DNA of 64,000 bases, from positions 79,994 through 143,993 of the forward strand of contig VKHO01000018.1 of the NCBI GenBank assembly GCA_011125455.1, given 5' to 3'. Position numbers and translations under genes: made by a program. The notes under the pieces are model-generated. The model was not told where the DNA came from. It searched no databases and was given only the letters and a program-made list of their open reading frames with translations. The stretch is from Chlamydiales bacterium STE3 (GTDB lineage Bacteria > Chlamydiota > Chlamydiia > Chlamydiales > Parachlamydiaceae). Shown here in pieces: positions 26,370-35,251 of the stretch (position 1 is its first letter; the number at the start of each line of letters is the position of its first letter).

Positions 26370-27920
26370 ATGTCATTTTCAGAGCAATCAGATTCTATAC
26401 GCTTCCAAGCAATGGAACTGCTTGCTTTTTCAGTTCTCGATCTTTTCCCTAGTACACAGCTAGTTGATGGCAAAATCTCAAATGTAGATTTTTACTACGA
26501 TTTTATCTTTGAAAAACCCTTTGCCGATCAAGCCTTACATTTGGTTGAGGAAAGGTGGAGAAAAGCTTTAAAAGAATTTGCAGGATTTAAGTATCCAGAG
26601 ATGATGCGTGAAAATGCAGCAGGGTTGTTTGAGCACCATCACCAGTCGATCAAGGCAGAACAGGCGCTAAATCACTCTTCCAACATTATTTCCTTACTAA
26701 ATTTAGGGGAATTTTATGACATCGTCTCTCCTGTATTTCAGCAAGAGAGTGATAGGAGGGTCTATCCTAAGCTTTTTGGGTACCATACCTATCAGCAAGA
26801 AGGGCTTCTAATCACGAGGCTAGATGCAACAGTTTTTAGTGATCAGGATGACCTTAAGGCTTATCAAAAGTTGCGTAAAGTAGGGGAAAAGTTTAGCCAT
26901 AAAGAACTTGGTAAAAAACTCGAGTTGTTTGACGTGAAAAAAGACAAACAATGGTTTTTTCACCCTCGTGGGGAAAAATTTAAGAGCAACATTAAAGAGA
27001 TTTTTGCTAATCTTTGCGAGCAAGAGGGATTTCCTTTTGTTTCCTCATTAAATCAAGCCCAAGCGGAAGGAATTTCTAGATACGGGTTTGAAGGACTAGG
27101 CGCTTGGTTGAAAGACGTTAATGATAAAAATGATGTTAACTGCGGATTGCTGAGTCTTTTAGAGCACGAAAGTTTAAAGATTAGCACCTTTGAGACTGGG
27201 AGAATCCTCCTGAATCGCTGCATTTCTTCCTTGCAATTCATTAAGAAAATCATTAAGATATTTGATTTGAACCACGAGTGGGTATTGCGTACTTATAGAC
27301 CGACTGAAGTCTCTAAAAAACAATGGCAAACCCAGGTAGATTTGTTAAAATCTGCTGCTGAACAGTGTGAAATTCGCTATAGCTATGACCTAAGCCCTGA
27401 CAATTACTCTTCTGAGAGTAATTTCCATGTTTGCCAATTTCCTAGTTTGGAGATGTGCGTATATGATAGTTTAGGTAGAAGATGGGCAACTTCTTCGATA
27501 AGTTTTTCGTCAAGCGAAGGCAAGGAAACTCTGATCATTTCACCTCTGGTCTCCTTGGAAAGGTTTGTGGCGCTGCTTTTAGAGCAAAAAACTGGTTTAA
27601 TTCCCAGTTGGCTACTGCCCGAGAAGGTGAGAGTTCTGCTGCTCTCCAAGGAACAAAAAAAAACAGCAAGGGCTTTGCAGCAAACTTTGATTAGCCGTGG
27701 TGTTTTCGCCGGCCTCGATGTAGGTGACGAAAAATTGGCAAAAAAGGTAGAGTTAGCAACCCAGCATCAGGTTCCCTTTTTCATAGTGATTAGGGAAAAA
27801 GAAGATAATAATGGCTTAATTGCCGTACGTCGATTAGGAGAAGATGTAACTTCAGAAATGGAGTTAGAAAATTTCCTCCTTATTGCAAAACAGGAGTTAG
27901 AGAGAAAACTTGAAAGTTAA
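26370..27920 (+). CDS. Threonyl-tRNA synthetase-like pseudoenzyme
   Basis: 516 residues that align by eye to ThrRS from the editing domain to the anticodon-binding domain: LDLFPSTQL..FYYDFIFEKPF, KLGKKLELFDV-type GKKLELF, WFFHPRG (motif 1 area), VSLERFVALLLEQ (motif 3) and SKEQKKTARALQQTL (anticodon domain). Key residues are gone: the editing HxxxH reads F12xxxE16, the CxGPH site reads IVSPV, the motif 2 region is deleted, and the zinc histidine before motif 3 is Ser. It is about 125 residues shorter than ThrRS. It occupies the thrS position ahead of infC and overlaps it by 11 bases. It is probably not a synthetase; a regulatory or tRNA-binding role is inference. Confidence 0.82.
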   Translation: MSFSEQSDSIRFQAMELLAFSVLDLFPSTQLVDGKISNVDFYYDFIFEKPFADQALHLVEERWRKALKEFAGFKYPEMMRENAAGLFEHHHQSIKAEQALNHSSNIISLLNLGEFYDIVSPVFQQESDRRVYPKLFGYHTYQQEGLLITRLDATVFSDQDDLKAYQKLRKVGEKFSHKELGKKLELFDVKKDKQWFFHPRGEKFKSNIKEIFANLCEQEGFPFVSSLNQAQAEGISRYGFEGLGAWLKDVNDKNDVNCGLLSLLEHESLKISTFETGRILLNRCISSLQFIKKIIKIFDLNHEWVLRTYRPTEVSKKQWQTQVDLLKSAAEQCEIRYSYDLSPDNYSSESNFHVCQFPSLEMCVYDSLGRRWATSSISFSSSEGKETLIISPLVSLERFVALLLEQKTGLIPSWLLPEKVRVLLLSKEQKKTARALQQTLISRGVFAGLDVGDEKLAKKVELATQHQVPFFIVIREKEDNNGLIAVRRLGEDVTSEMELENFLLIAKQELERKLES

Positions 27921-28491
27921 TCGAGAAATTAAAGCTCCAAAAGTTAGGCTAATCACCCACACGGGAGAACAAATAGGTGTTGTCGCGTTGCACGAAGCAG
28001 CTGCGATGGCGGAAGAGGCAGGACTAGATCTTGTGGAAATTTCTTCAGGCTCCATTCCTCCTGTTTGTAAAATCATGAATTATGGTAAGTATCGCTACGA
28101 TCAGACAAAGCGAGAAAAAGAAAGTAAGAAATCGCAGCACCAAGTTAAAGTTAAAGAAGTCAAAATTAAGCCTAATATTGACTCCCATGACTTAGAGACG
28201 AAAATGAGGCATGCGCGCGATTTTATTTCTAAAGGAAATAAAGTGAAAATTACTTGTACTTTCCGCGGTCGAGAAATGATGCATACTGAAATTGGTGAAA
28301 AGCTGGTAAAAAGCGTCTGTGATTCTCTCGAGGATATTGCAACCCCAGAATCACCAATGAAAATGTTTGGCCGAGCATTGACTGTTGTGTTGGCTCCAGG
28401 CGGATCTAAAAAGAAAAGAGAGACGCCAGCAGTAAAGCCAGCAATTAAAGATGAGGCAAAGCAAGAGAATAGTATTAAAGGAAGTGTCTAG
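27910..28491 (+). CDS. infC: Translation initiation factor IF-3, with TTG start
   Basis: IF-3 binds the 30S subunit and checks start-codon choice. 193 residues. The N-terminal domain shows VNREIKAPKVRLITHTGEQIG and AEEAGLDLVEIS, the C-terminal domain VKEVKIKPNIDSHDLETKM and FRGREMMH. A lysine-rich tail extends past the usual end (about 20 residues). A TAG in the same frame at 27898-27900 leaves only AGA GAA AAC TTG before the conserved sequence, so initiation must be at TTG (27910-27912). Rare start codons on infC are a known autoregulation device (AUU in E. coli). Confidence 0.95.
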   Translation: MKVNREIKAPKVRLITHTGEQIGVVALHEAAAMAEEAGLDLVEISSGSIPPVCKIMNYGKYRYDQTKREKESKKSQHQVKVKEVKIKPNIDSHDLETKMRHARDFISKGNKVKITCTFRGREMMHTEIGEKLVKSVCDSLEDIATPESPMKMFGRALTVVLAPGGSKKKRETPAVKPAIKDEAKQENSIKGSV

Positions 28492-28523
28492 GTAGTCGTA
28501 ATAGTGCCTATAGGAGAAAAACA

Positions 28524-28721
28524 GTGCCTAAAATGAAAACACATAAGGCTTCAAAAGCCCGATTTAAGGTGACGGGAACCGGCAAGCTTAAAAGACAGCG
28601 TCCGGGGCGTCGTCATATTTTGACTAAAAAAACCTCTAAGCGTAAACGTCAATTGGCAAGACCTGCTCTTGTAGATGATGGTATTTTGAAAACATATAAG
28701 CGCTTAATTGGTGCAAGCTAA
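28524..28721 (+). CDS. rpmI: 50S ribosomal protein L35
   Basis: 65 residues, MPKMKTHKASKARFKVTGTG, with the basic body KRQRPGRRHILTKKT; a normal L35. The start is GTG at 28524-28526, with AGGAG eight bases upstream; the ATG three codons on would cut the conserved N-terminus. It lies between infC and rplT, the standard order. Confidence 0.95.
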   Translation: MPKMKTHKASKARFKVTGTGKLKRQRPGRRHILTKKTSKRKRQLARPALVDDGILKTYKRLIGAS

Positions 28722-28736
28722 AATTGGAGATAAGCT

Positions 28737-29093
28737 ATGGTTAGAGTTACAAATGCTGTAGCTTCGCATCGTCGCAAGAAAAGATTATATAAGCGAGCCA
28801 AAGGATTTGTTGGTGACCGCAAAAACCATCTAAGGTTGACAAGCGGAGCAGTTTTAAAAGCGTTGGCATATAATTACCGCCATCGTAAACTGAAGAAAAG
28901 AGAGTTTCGTAGTCTTTGGATTATGCGTATCAGCGCAGCAGCCAAAATTAACGGAATTTCTTACAGCAAATTCATTTATGGCCTCAAAAAGGCGAAATGT
29001 GAGCTAGATAGAAAAATTTTATCCGATATGGCTATTGAAGACCCAAGGGGTTTTTCAGCTGTTGTCGGTTTTGCAAAAGAAGCTCTTGTTTAA
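28737..29093 (+). CDS. rplT: 50S ribosomal protein L20
   Basis: 118 residues; early assembly protein of the 50S subunit. Typical segments are [24 protein letters not shown], here with the [12 protein letters not shown] and [21 protein letters not shown] stretches (the helical part that binds 23S rRNA). Starts 15 bases after rpmI. In other bacteria L20 represses its own operon through mRNA structure; no obvious pseudoknot was found here by eye. Confidence 0.96.
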   Translation: MVRVTNAVASHRRKKRLYKRAKGFVGDRKNHLRLTSGAVLKALAYNYRHRKLKKREFRSLWIMRISAAAKINGISYSKFIYGLKKAKCELDRKILSDMAIEDPRGFSAVVGFAKEALV

Positions 29094-29109
29094 GAGGTTC
29101 TTTTTGCGG

Positions 29110-29141
29110 CAGATAAAAGGAATGTTATATCCTTTTATCTG
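29110..29141 (+). other. 12-bp hairpin between rplT and pheS
   Basis: CAGATAAAAGGA at 29110-29121 pairs perfectly with 29130-29141 around an eight-base loop. No T-run follows, so complete termination is unlikely. It may protect the upstream mRNA end or lower read-through into pheS. Confidence 0.5.
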
Positions 29142-29179
29142 TGTCCCAGTTCTTAAAGCGCTAAACTGTTTTGTAAGCC

Positions 29180-30214
29180 ATGTCCAATCATCCAACAGTC
29201 GATAACCTTCGCGATCAGTTCGAACAAGAATTTTCCAAAATCCAGCTTTTGTCAGAGCTAGAAACACTTAAAGTCAAATACTTAGGAAAAAAAGGCCCTG
29301 TACAGGACCTTATGAAGACCTTAAAAGAGGTTAAGCCTGAAGATCGACCTGCATTTGGGCAAAAAGTCAATCAGCTCAAAGCTGAATTTGAAACAAAATG
29401 CGCGGAATTGGAAGAGAAGCTGATTCACAAAGAAGAAGAAGAGAATTTGTTGAAAGAAAAGATTGACATCTCCCTTCCTGGTAGGCGGCGCTATTTAGGT
29501 AGCAAACATATTCTTAATGCATGCCTCGATGAGATCATTGATATTCTGATCAGCATGGGCTTCTCAGTTCAGTATGGCCCTGATATTGAAAGTGATTATT
29601 ACAATTTCGAAGCTTTAAATTTTGCTCCTGACCATCCTGCGCGAGATTTGCAGGATACTTTCTATATTGCTCCCAAAATGCTTTTAAGGACGCACACGAC
29701 GAATATCCAGGTTCGCGTAATGGAATCCAACCAGCCTCCTATTCGCATTATTTCCCCTGGGAAAGCCTATCGCAACGAAGCCATTTCGGCGCGTTCGCAT
29801 GTTTTTTTTCATCAGATAGATCCCCTTTATATTGACAAGGGAGTGACATTTTCTGATTTACTATCCACTCTCGATCAATTTTTAGATAAACTTTTTTATA
29901 AAAATGTAGAGAAACGCTATCGCCCGAGCTATTTCCCTTTCGTTGAGCCTGGCATGGAAGCGGACGTGCGTTGTTTTTTATGTGAAGGTAAGGGGTGCTC
30001 AATTTGTAAGTATTCAGGCTGGCTTGAAGTCTTGGGAGCAGGCATGGTGCATCCTGAAGTCCTAAAGAATGGTGGCATTGATCCTGAAGTCTATTCTGGT
30101 TTTGCATGGGGCATGGGTTTAGAGCGTTTAGTCATGATTAAATATGGCATTCGCGATATCCGCTACTTCACGGAAAATCATATGCGCTTTTTAAGGCAAT
30201 TCGTCTCACTGTAG
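29180..30214 (+). CDS. pheS: Phenylalanyl-tRNA synthetase alpha subunit
   Basis: Catalytic chain of the alpha2-beta2 enzyme that charges tRNA-Phe. 344 residues: N-terminal coiled coil (about 1-90), then the class II core with IDISLPGRRRYLGSKH, LLRTHTTNIQVR, GKAYRNEAISARSHVFFHQ (motif 2) and FAWGMGLERLVMIKYGI (motif 3). Residues near 260-280 (CFLCEGKGCSICKYSGW) hold the usual Cys cluster. It ends three bases before the next gene. pheT is not adjacent, unlike in E. coli. Confidence 0.96.
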   Translation: MSNHPTVDNLRDQFEQEFSKIQLLSELETLKVKYLGKKGPVQDLMKTLKEVKPEDRPAFGQKVNQLKAEFETKCAELEEKLIHKEEEENLLKEKIDISLPGRRRYLGSKHILNACLDEIIDILISMGFSVQYGPDIESDYYNFEALNFAPDHPARDLQDTFYIAPKMLLRTHTTNIQVRVMESNQPPIRIISPGKAYRNEAISARSHVFFHQIDPLYIDKGVTFSDLLSTLDQFLDKLFYKNVEKRYRPSYFPFVEPGMEADVRCFLCEGKGCSICKYSGWLEVLGAGMVHPEVLKNGGIDPEVYSGFAWGMGLERLVMIKYGIRDIRYFTENHMRFLRQFVSL

Positions 30215-30216
30215 CC

Positions 30217-31095
30217 ATGTCAAAAAAATCCTTAGTTTTACGTTGGGAAGTCGCAGGCCAAGAAGCGGGACAGAAGCTTTTGGTTTTCCTAAAAAGTAAG
30301 ATGGAGGCCTCTTCAAATAAAGAGCTTAAAAAAAAAATTGAAGCTAACTTGTGCCATGTTAATGACAAGACAGAGCGTTTTGCCTCTGCTCTCTTGCGCA
30401 AAGGTGATCGGGTTACTTTTTTCAATGAACCTTTAGCAAAATTGCCCCTTCTCACTTTCGAGCTTAAAAGAGTACTTTTTGAAGATGATCACCTGCTCAT
30501 TTACAATAAACCTGTTGGGTTTGTATGTGATAAAAGGAGTGTGGATCAGCTACGCAAAGGGTTGCATCTAGTCCATCGTTTAGATAAAGAGACAACGGGT
30601 GTCTTAATCTTTGCCAAGGACAAAGCAAATGCAGATTTAATGCAGGAGCAATTTCATCAACGCATCATTCGCAAAAGCTATTTGGCATTAGTGGATAAGC
30701 CTTTTAAGCAAAACAATGGTCTCATTGAAAATTATCTCGGAAAAATTAGCAGTTACCAGGGGAATTCTATTTATGGGGCTGTTACTAAGGATAAAGGCCA
30801 CTTAGCATTGACGAAATGGCAAGCCAAGGTAAGAGGGAAAAAGGCAACTTTAGTTCTTGCTCAGCCAGTTACCGGTCGCACACATCAGATTCGAGTCCAT
30901 TTGGCAGGACTTGGCCACCCTATTTTAGGGGATTATACTTACGGGAAAAACTTTTTTTGTAATTATAGACCTCCGAGAATTCTACTACATGCCTATCAAG
31001 TGCAGTTCTCTCATCCTGTAACGAACGAAAAATTGGCAGTTATCGCTCCCATCCCAGTAGACTTTGCAGAAGCCAAGAAAATATTGATACCATGA
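30217..31095 (+). CDS. RluA-family pseudouridine synthase
   Basis: 292 residues. Residues 10-75 form an S4-like RNA-binding domain (GQKLLVFLKSKM, GDRVTFFNEP). The catalytic core has the HRLDKETTGVLIFAK motif, with the essential aspartate, and GRTHQIRVHLAGLGHPILGD. The family isomerises uridine to pseudouridine in 23S rRNA or tRNA; the exact target cannot be set from sequence. It starts three bases after pheS and overlaps the next gene by four (ATGA). Confidence 0.92.
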   Translation: MSKKSLVLRWEVAGQEAGQKLLVFLKSKMEASSNKELKKKIEANLCHVNDKTERFASALLRKGDRVTFFNEPLAKLPLLTFELKRVLFEDDHLLIYNKPVGFVCDKRSVDQLRKGLHLVHRLDKETTGVLIFAKDKANADLMQEQFHQRIIRKSYLALVDKPFKQNNGLIENYLGKISSYQGNSIYGAVTKDKGHLALTKWQAKVRGKKATLVLAQPVTGRTHQIRVHLAGLGHPILGDYTYGKNFFCNYRPPRILLHAYQVQFSHPVTNEKLAVIAPIPVDFAEAKKILIP

Positions 31096-32135
31096 AGATT
31101 TTGATTATTAAAACCTCTTCATTAGGTGATATTGTTCATGCTTTTACTGCCCTTGCTTCTCTTAGAAAAACCTATCCTGAAGCGCAAATTGATTGGGTTG
31201 TCGAACAACCTTTTGCGGAGCTGTTATCGACACATCCTTATGTTGATCACGTGATTCCCATCCACACGAAGCTTTGGAGAAAAAAGTTTTTTTCCATTTC
31301 TACTTACTCAGAAATCAAAAATTTACTCCAACATGTACGCCAACCCTACGATCTTTTGTTTGATCTCCAAGGAAATTCTAAGTCAGGATTTGTGACGGGC
31401 TTGGTGAATGCCAAAACAAAGGTTGGATTCGGTTTAAAGACAGTTTGGGAATACCCGAATCTTTTCTTCACAAATGTAAAATTTAACCCTCCAAAAACTG
31501 GAAATGTGCGAGAGGAGAGTCTCTATTTAGTAGAGCAATACTGCAAAAGTGCCCATCAGGTGGATGACCGCGTGTTGCTAAAATTGAGTTTAAATGAAAG
31601 AGAATGGCTTGATCAATTTTTACAAACTTTACCCAAGGGTACACAACGAGTTTTCGTTGCTGCTGGCAGTAATTGGAAAAATAAACAGCTTAATCCACAG
31701 ACTTTAGCTAACTTTCTAGAGCTCATACAGTTAGAAAAAAACTCTTTTTTTCTTCTTGGCCATGGCAATGAAGAGGAAAAAAAACTTTCATGGGAAATTT
31801 CAAGACGTCTACCAAACTGCATATTGCTAGAAAAGCTCTCCTTGCCATTATTGCAAAATCTAATGGCCGAGATGAACCTTGTTATTGCCATGGATTCTTT
31901 GCCTCTTCACTTAGCTGCTACGGCAGGCGTTTCCACATTTGGTGTCTTCGGGCCTTCTTCAGCGGAAAAGTTTGCTCCTTTTGGTAATCAACACACAACG
32001 GTGCAGGGACCTTGCCCTTACGGGAAAAACTTTTCTCGCCGATGTCCCATCCTTAGGAGCTGCCCAACAGGAGCTTGCATAAAAAATTTGACAGCAGAAA
32101 CACTTTTTGCTGCCTATCAAAAGCAATTTTCTTAA
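31092..32135 (+). CDS. GT9-family (heptosyltransferase-like) glycosyltransferase
   Basis: 347 residues with the typical N-terminus MKILIIKTSSLGDIVHAFTAL and a second half containing AAGSNWKNKQLNP, FLLGHGNEEE and the donor-site region MDSLPLHLAATAGVSTFGVFGPSS. This is the WaaC/WaaF-type fold that adds heptose (or a related sugar) to the LPS inner core on the cytoplasmic face. A Cys-rich stretch near the end (RRCPILRSCPTGACI) is common in these enzymes. Which sugar is transferred is not determinable. The stop codon overlaps that of the convergent ankyrin gene. Confidence 0.88.
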   Translation: MKILIIKTSSLGDIVHAFTALASLRKTYPEAQIDWVVEQPFAELLSTHPYVDHVIPIHTKLWRKKFFSISTYSEIKNLLQHVRQPYDLLFDLQGNSKSGFVTGLVNAKTKVGFGLKTVWEYPNLFFTNVKFNPPKTGNVREESLYLVEQYCKSAHQVDDRVLLKLSLNEREWLDQFLQTLPKGTQRVFVAAGSNWKNKQLNPQTLANFLELIQLEKNSFFLLGHGNEEEKKLSWEISRRLPNCILLEKLSLPLLQNLMAEMNLVIAMDSLPLHLAATAGVSTFGVFGPSSAEKFAPFGNQHTTVQGPCPYGKNFSRRCPILRSCPTGACIKNLTAETLFAAYQKQFS

Positions 32136-34138
32136 GCATCTAAAGTTCTAAGATCCTTCCAGTTGTCATCCATAAACTTTTTGTCAAGGCGGGTAATTTC
32201 ATCGCTGAGCACTCTAGACACTTTAGCTAATGTAAAAGTTGTTCTGTTAGAAGTGGCTAATTGTGGATCTATTTTTTTTGCAAGAAATGTTGCTAATTCC
32301 TCTAAAGAGATAAGGTTGCGGTGAGAATCATTTCTTTTTAAAGAATCAATGGTATCTTTTAAAAGCTCATATTTTTTTTCTCCAATCTGCAATTCTAATA
32401 GCGATTCATTTGTTAGGAAAATCTGATCTAAAGCACCTTCCATTGACTTTATTTCATTCTCATCGGCAGTAAGCAAGCTAAACGCATAATCGGACTTTTC
32501 GAGTGCTTTGCAGATGAGAGTTTGTAGTTCATAAAGTTGTTCAGCATATTCCATTTCCAGGATGAGATCTTTTGAAAGTCTATTGATAATTTTATTTGCA
32601 AGAGATTTCATAGGAGAATCTTGGCCCGGTTCATTATCAAGTAGATTTAAGATATTTTCCCGAAGAAGAGAAGGGCTATCTTTAAAAATAAAATAGGGAA
32701 TGCCGTTTATGCTGGCACTATACTTCAGCAAAAGTTCTGTCAATTTCCAAGATCGTTCGAGAGCAGCATAGAAAATCAACGAATTTCCATAACGATCTTT
32801 GCTGTTTACAGGAAGTCTGCCGCTACTTAAAACTTTTTTTGTGAGTTTTAATGAGTAATCTTCGTCCCTAGTCACTAGGGAAAGAAAGAGAAGTGAGTGT
32901 AGGAAATCCGATTGTGGTGTGGCCCCTTTCTTGAGTAAATGCAGAATAAATGAGGGCTTCCATTGGTGGTTGATGGCGTAATCAATGAGGCATTGCTGAT
33001 CGATCTTAGAATGAAGATCGGCCCCTTTGCTAATCATAAGATTCAAGATTTTATAAAAATCTATGGGTAAATCCTCTGGCTTTTTTGAGCCATGGAGATT
33101 GACGCATAGTGTTAAAAACTTTTGCTTTACTTTTGAAATTTGGCGAATTAAGGGTAGCAACTCATTCCAAGCACCCTTTTGGATCAAGTCTTCCAAATGA
33201 CGTTCATTTTTTTGATGCAAATAGACTTTTCGCATTCTCTGACGATGCACATTGTTTGAAAGTTGGGTAAGTTCTTCTTTTTGCATTATTGGCTCAATAC
33301 CAATAGATAACAGCCATTCAAAAATTTCTGGCAACTCTAGAAGAAATGCCACATCTGCTAAAGTCGCCTCTTGGAAGTAAGGGATATCCCATTGAGGGTA
33401 GGGATTTTCCAAAGGTGTGCGGTAGGTCATATCTGCTCCGAGCGAACGAAAACTTTTGAGGTAATGGAGAGCAAAGGCATCGGGTGAAAGTTTGATTCTC
33501 AATAGCATTAAATAGGCTAAATCTGGACAGAATTGAACAGAGCAATTTGCTTGTATTAAAGCGTCCAAATTTTTTTTGTCGCCTACCTGTAAAGCAACTC
33601 TATAAGGATGAGGAGCGTCAATATAGGATGGATCAAGATGATAATTGACATTGGCTCCTTTTCGAATGCACTCTGTTATATCATGAATAGAACCCTTAAT
33701 TTCTCCACAACTAATTGAAAGATTTTTGTTTAAATTTTTTATTAGAGTTTCCGTTTGATAAGTGTTTTCTTGAGCTTTGGCTAAGGCTTTGGTTGAAGTA
33801 TTTCCACCTCCTAGCCCTTTCACTTTTGCTAAAAGCCGATATTGTTCAGAATCTTGAGTGAGTATGAAATAAAAATGATGTTGATAAGCCTTTATCTTAG
33901 AAAAGTTTAAGAGGTTGTGGAAAGCTAATCCCTCTACTTTTATGTCAACTTGCTGCCCATCTTCTGTTATACCCATTGCGTTTTGTAAGGAATTAAAAAC
34001 TAGACGTGCAATCCTTTTTAGAACAGTGGGTTGGCTGAATTGCCCAGGGATTAGGGAGTGAGCATTCAGCTGTTCTTTAAATTCAGGGTAGGGCGTTATC
34101 TCGTTCGATGAGAAAAAAGGAGACGGGGTTAGAAGCAT
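32132..34138 (-). CDS. Ankyrin-repeat protein
   Basis: 668 residues from MLLTPSPFFSSNE. I chose this ATG (34136-34138), preceded by AAGAGG, over a TTG ten codons upstream. Ankyrin-type helices are seen near 150-215 (IRKGANVNYH, ALQVGDKKNLDALIQANCSV), about 265-285 (FEWLLSIGIEP), about 375-425 (SKGADLHSKI, LHLLKKGATPQ) and about 455-485 (YGNSLIFYAALERSWKLTELLLKYSASING). The C-terminal 180 residues are helical and charged. No signal peptide. Ankyrin proteins of intracellular bacteria often bind host proteins; a type III effector role is inference. Confidence 0.82.
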   Translation of the reverse strand: MLLTPSPFFSSNEITPYPEFKEQLNAHSLIPGQFSQPTVLKRIARLVFNSLQNAMGITEDGQQVDIKVEGLAFHNLLNFSKIKAYQHHFYFILTQDSEQYRLLAKVKGLGGGNTSTKALAKAQENTYQTETLIKNLNKNLSISCGEIKGSIHDITECIRKGANVNYHLDPSYIDAPHPYRVALQVGDKKNLDALIQANCSVQFCPDLAYLMLLRIKLSPDAFALHYLKSFRSLGADMTYRTPLENPYPQWDIPYFQEATLADVAFLLELPEIFEWLLSIGIEPIMQKEELTQLSNNVHRQRMRKVYLHQKNERHLEDLIQKGAWNELLPLIRQISKVKQKFLTLCVNLHGSKKPEDLPIDFYKILNLMISKGADLHSKIDQQCLIDYAINHQWKPSFILHLLKKGATPQSDFLHSLLFLSLVTRDEDYSLKLTKKVLSSGRLPVNSKDRYGNSLIFYAALERSWKLTELLLKYSASINGIPYFIFKDSPSLLRENILNLLDNEPGQDSPMKSLANKIINRLSKDLILEMEYAEQLYELQTLICKALEKSDYAFSLLTADENEIKSMEGALDQIFLTNESLLELQIGEKKYELLKDTIDSLKRNDSHRNLISLEELATFLAKKIDPQLATSNRTTFTLAKVSRVLSDEITRLDKKFMDDNWKDLRTLDA

Positions 34139-34291
34139 AATCCTCTTAATAAAACATTGTTTATACAATAAAAATGTAGGAGTATTTTATCAAATATTTT
34201 AAGAGGGTTTTTATTCTTTTGTTTGTTAATTGTTGAAGATAAAATTTTGATTTGGTTTTCTTTAGCAAGTTAACATTTGGATTTAATAAAA

Positions 34292-34317
34292 GAAACTTAG
34301 CGTTAAAACTAAGTTTC
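34292..34317 (-). terminator. Intrinsic terminator of the exported methyltransferase
   Basis: GAAACTTAG and CTAAGTTTC (nine pairs, eight-base loop) followed, on the minus strand, by TTTTATT. It begins 16 bases past the methyltransferase stop. This is the clearest rho-independent terminator in the window. Confidence 0.75.
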
Positions 34318-34332
34318 CAGTGTGGCTCAAGA

Positions 34333-35139
34333 CTACGTTTTTAAGGTTGCTTTTTTGGCAACAAAAATGACAAAGGGTGAACTCGTTAGTTCATCTTTCC
34401 AAGGATAAGGCTCATTATCCTTTCCTTTAGGGTAGTGGACTTCAAGCAAATCAAATCCGGCAAGTTTAAAAAAATCGCGGTAATCAGCTTCCGTCCAATA
34501 ATAATCTGTAAACTCTATACCCGCATCCCTAAGATAGGTTTTTGCTAAGTCGCCACTCTTAAGGTTTTTATTTTCTGGGAAATTGGTGTCGAAAATTAGC
34601 CAATCTTTAGTATAGGCATCTTGGCTACCTGTGATAGCTATGAAAACGCCATCCGTCTTCATCATCCGTTTGGCTTCCTCTAAGTAAGAAAGCATTTCTC
34701 TTTCAGAACCTACTTCAAATAAAACTAAGCTTGAAAAAACAATATCACATGTTTCAGAATGGAAAGGAATCGTGCCATTCTCGATGAGATAGAAGGGAAC
34801 GTTGGGGCAATTTATTTTAGCTTGAGCTATCATTTCATCGCTGATATCAGCACCAATCACATTTAAGTTTTGCTGAAGAAGAAATTGAGTGGAGAAGCCT
34901 ACCCCAGCACCGAAATCTAACGTCTCTTTCCCGTTAGCATACTGGTTGATAAAAGAAGGAATATCCCGGTAGGCAAGATAACGGCTTAGGCTTTGATTGG
35001 TTTTTGTATATCCCAATGCTTGTTCTGCAGATTTAGGATCTTGGGAATGGTAAATGATCGTTTCATCGGATTGAACTGTTGAGGCAGTACAAAAAATAAT
35101 AAAAAGAAAAAGGCCATAGAATGATTGATTTTTTTTCAT
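34333..35139 (-). CDS. Class I methyltransferase with a signal peptide
   Basis: 268 residues. The first 24, MKKNQSFYGLFLFIIFCTAS then TVQS, are a standard signal peptide with a likely cut before DETIIYH. The rest is a complete SAM-dependent fold: ETLDFGAGVGFSTQFL (motif I), NVIGADISDEMIAQAK, CDIVFSSLVLFEVG, and MKTDGVFIAITGS. SAM is a cytoplasmic cofactor, so an exported methylase would find it only inside a host cell or not at all. Single gene with its own terminator. Secretion toward the host is inference. Confidence 0.85.
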   Translation of the reverse strand: MKKNQSFYGLFLFIIFCTASTVQSDETIIYHSQDPKSAEQALGYTKTNQSLSRYLAYRDIPSFINQYANGKETLDFGAGVGFSTQFLLQQNLNVIGADISDEMIAQAKINCPNVPFYLIENGTIPFHSETCDIVFSSLVLFEVGSEREMLSYLEEAKRMMKTDGVFIAITGSQDAYTKDWLIFDTNFPENKNLKSGDLAKTYLRDAGIEFTDYYWTEADYRDFFKLAGFDLLEVHYPKGKDNEPYPWKDELTSSPFVIFVAKKATLKT

Positions 35140-35251
35140 AAGGCTCCTAACCGTTATTGTTTAAAAAAAATAATAGATAGCGCGGGCTGTTAGATCAAGC
35201 ATTATCATTGGTTTGTTATGAAATCGTGTTTTTTCACATGTGAGGAACTAA

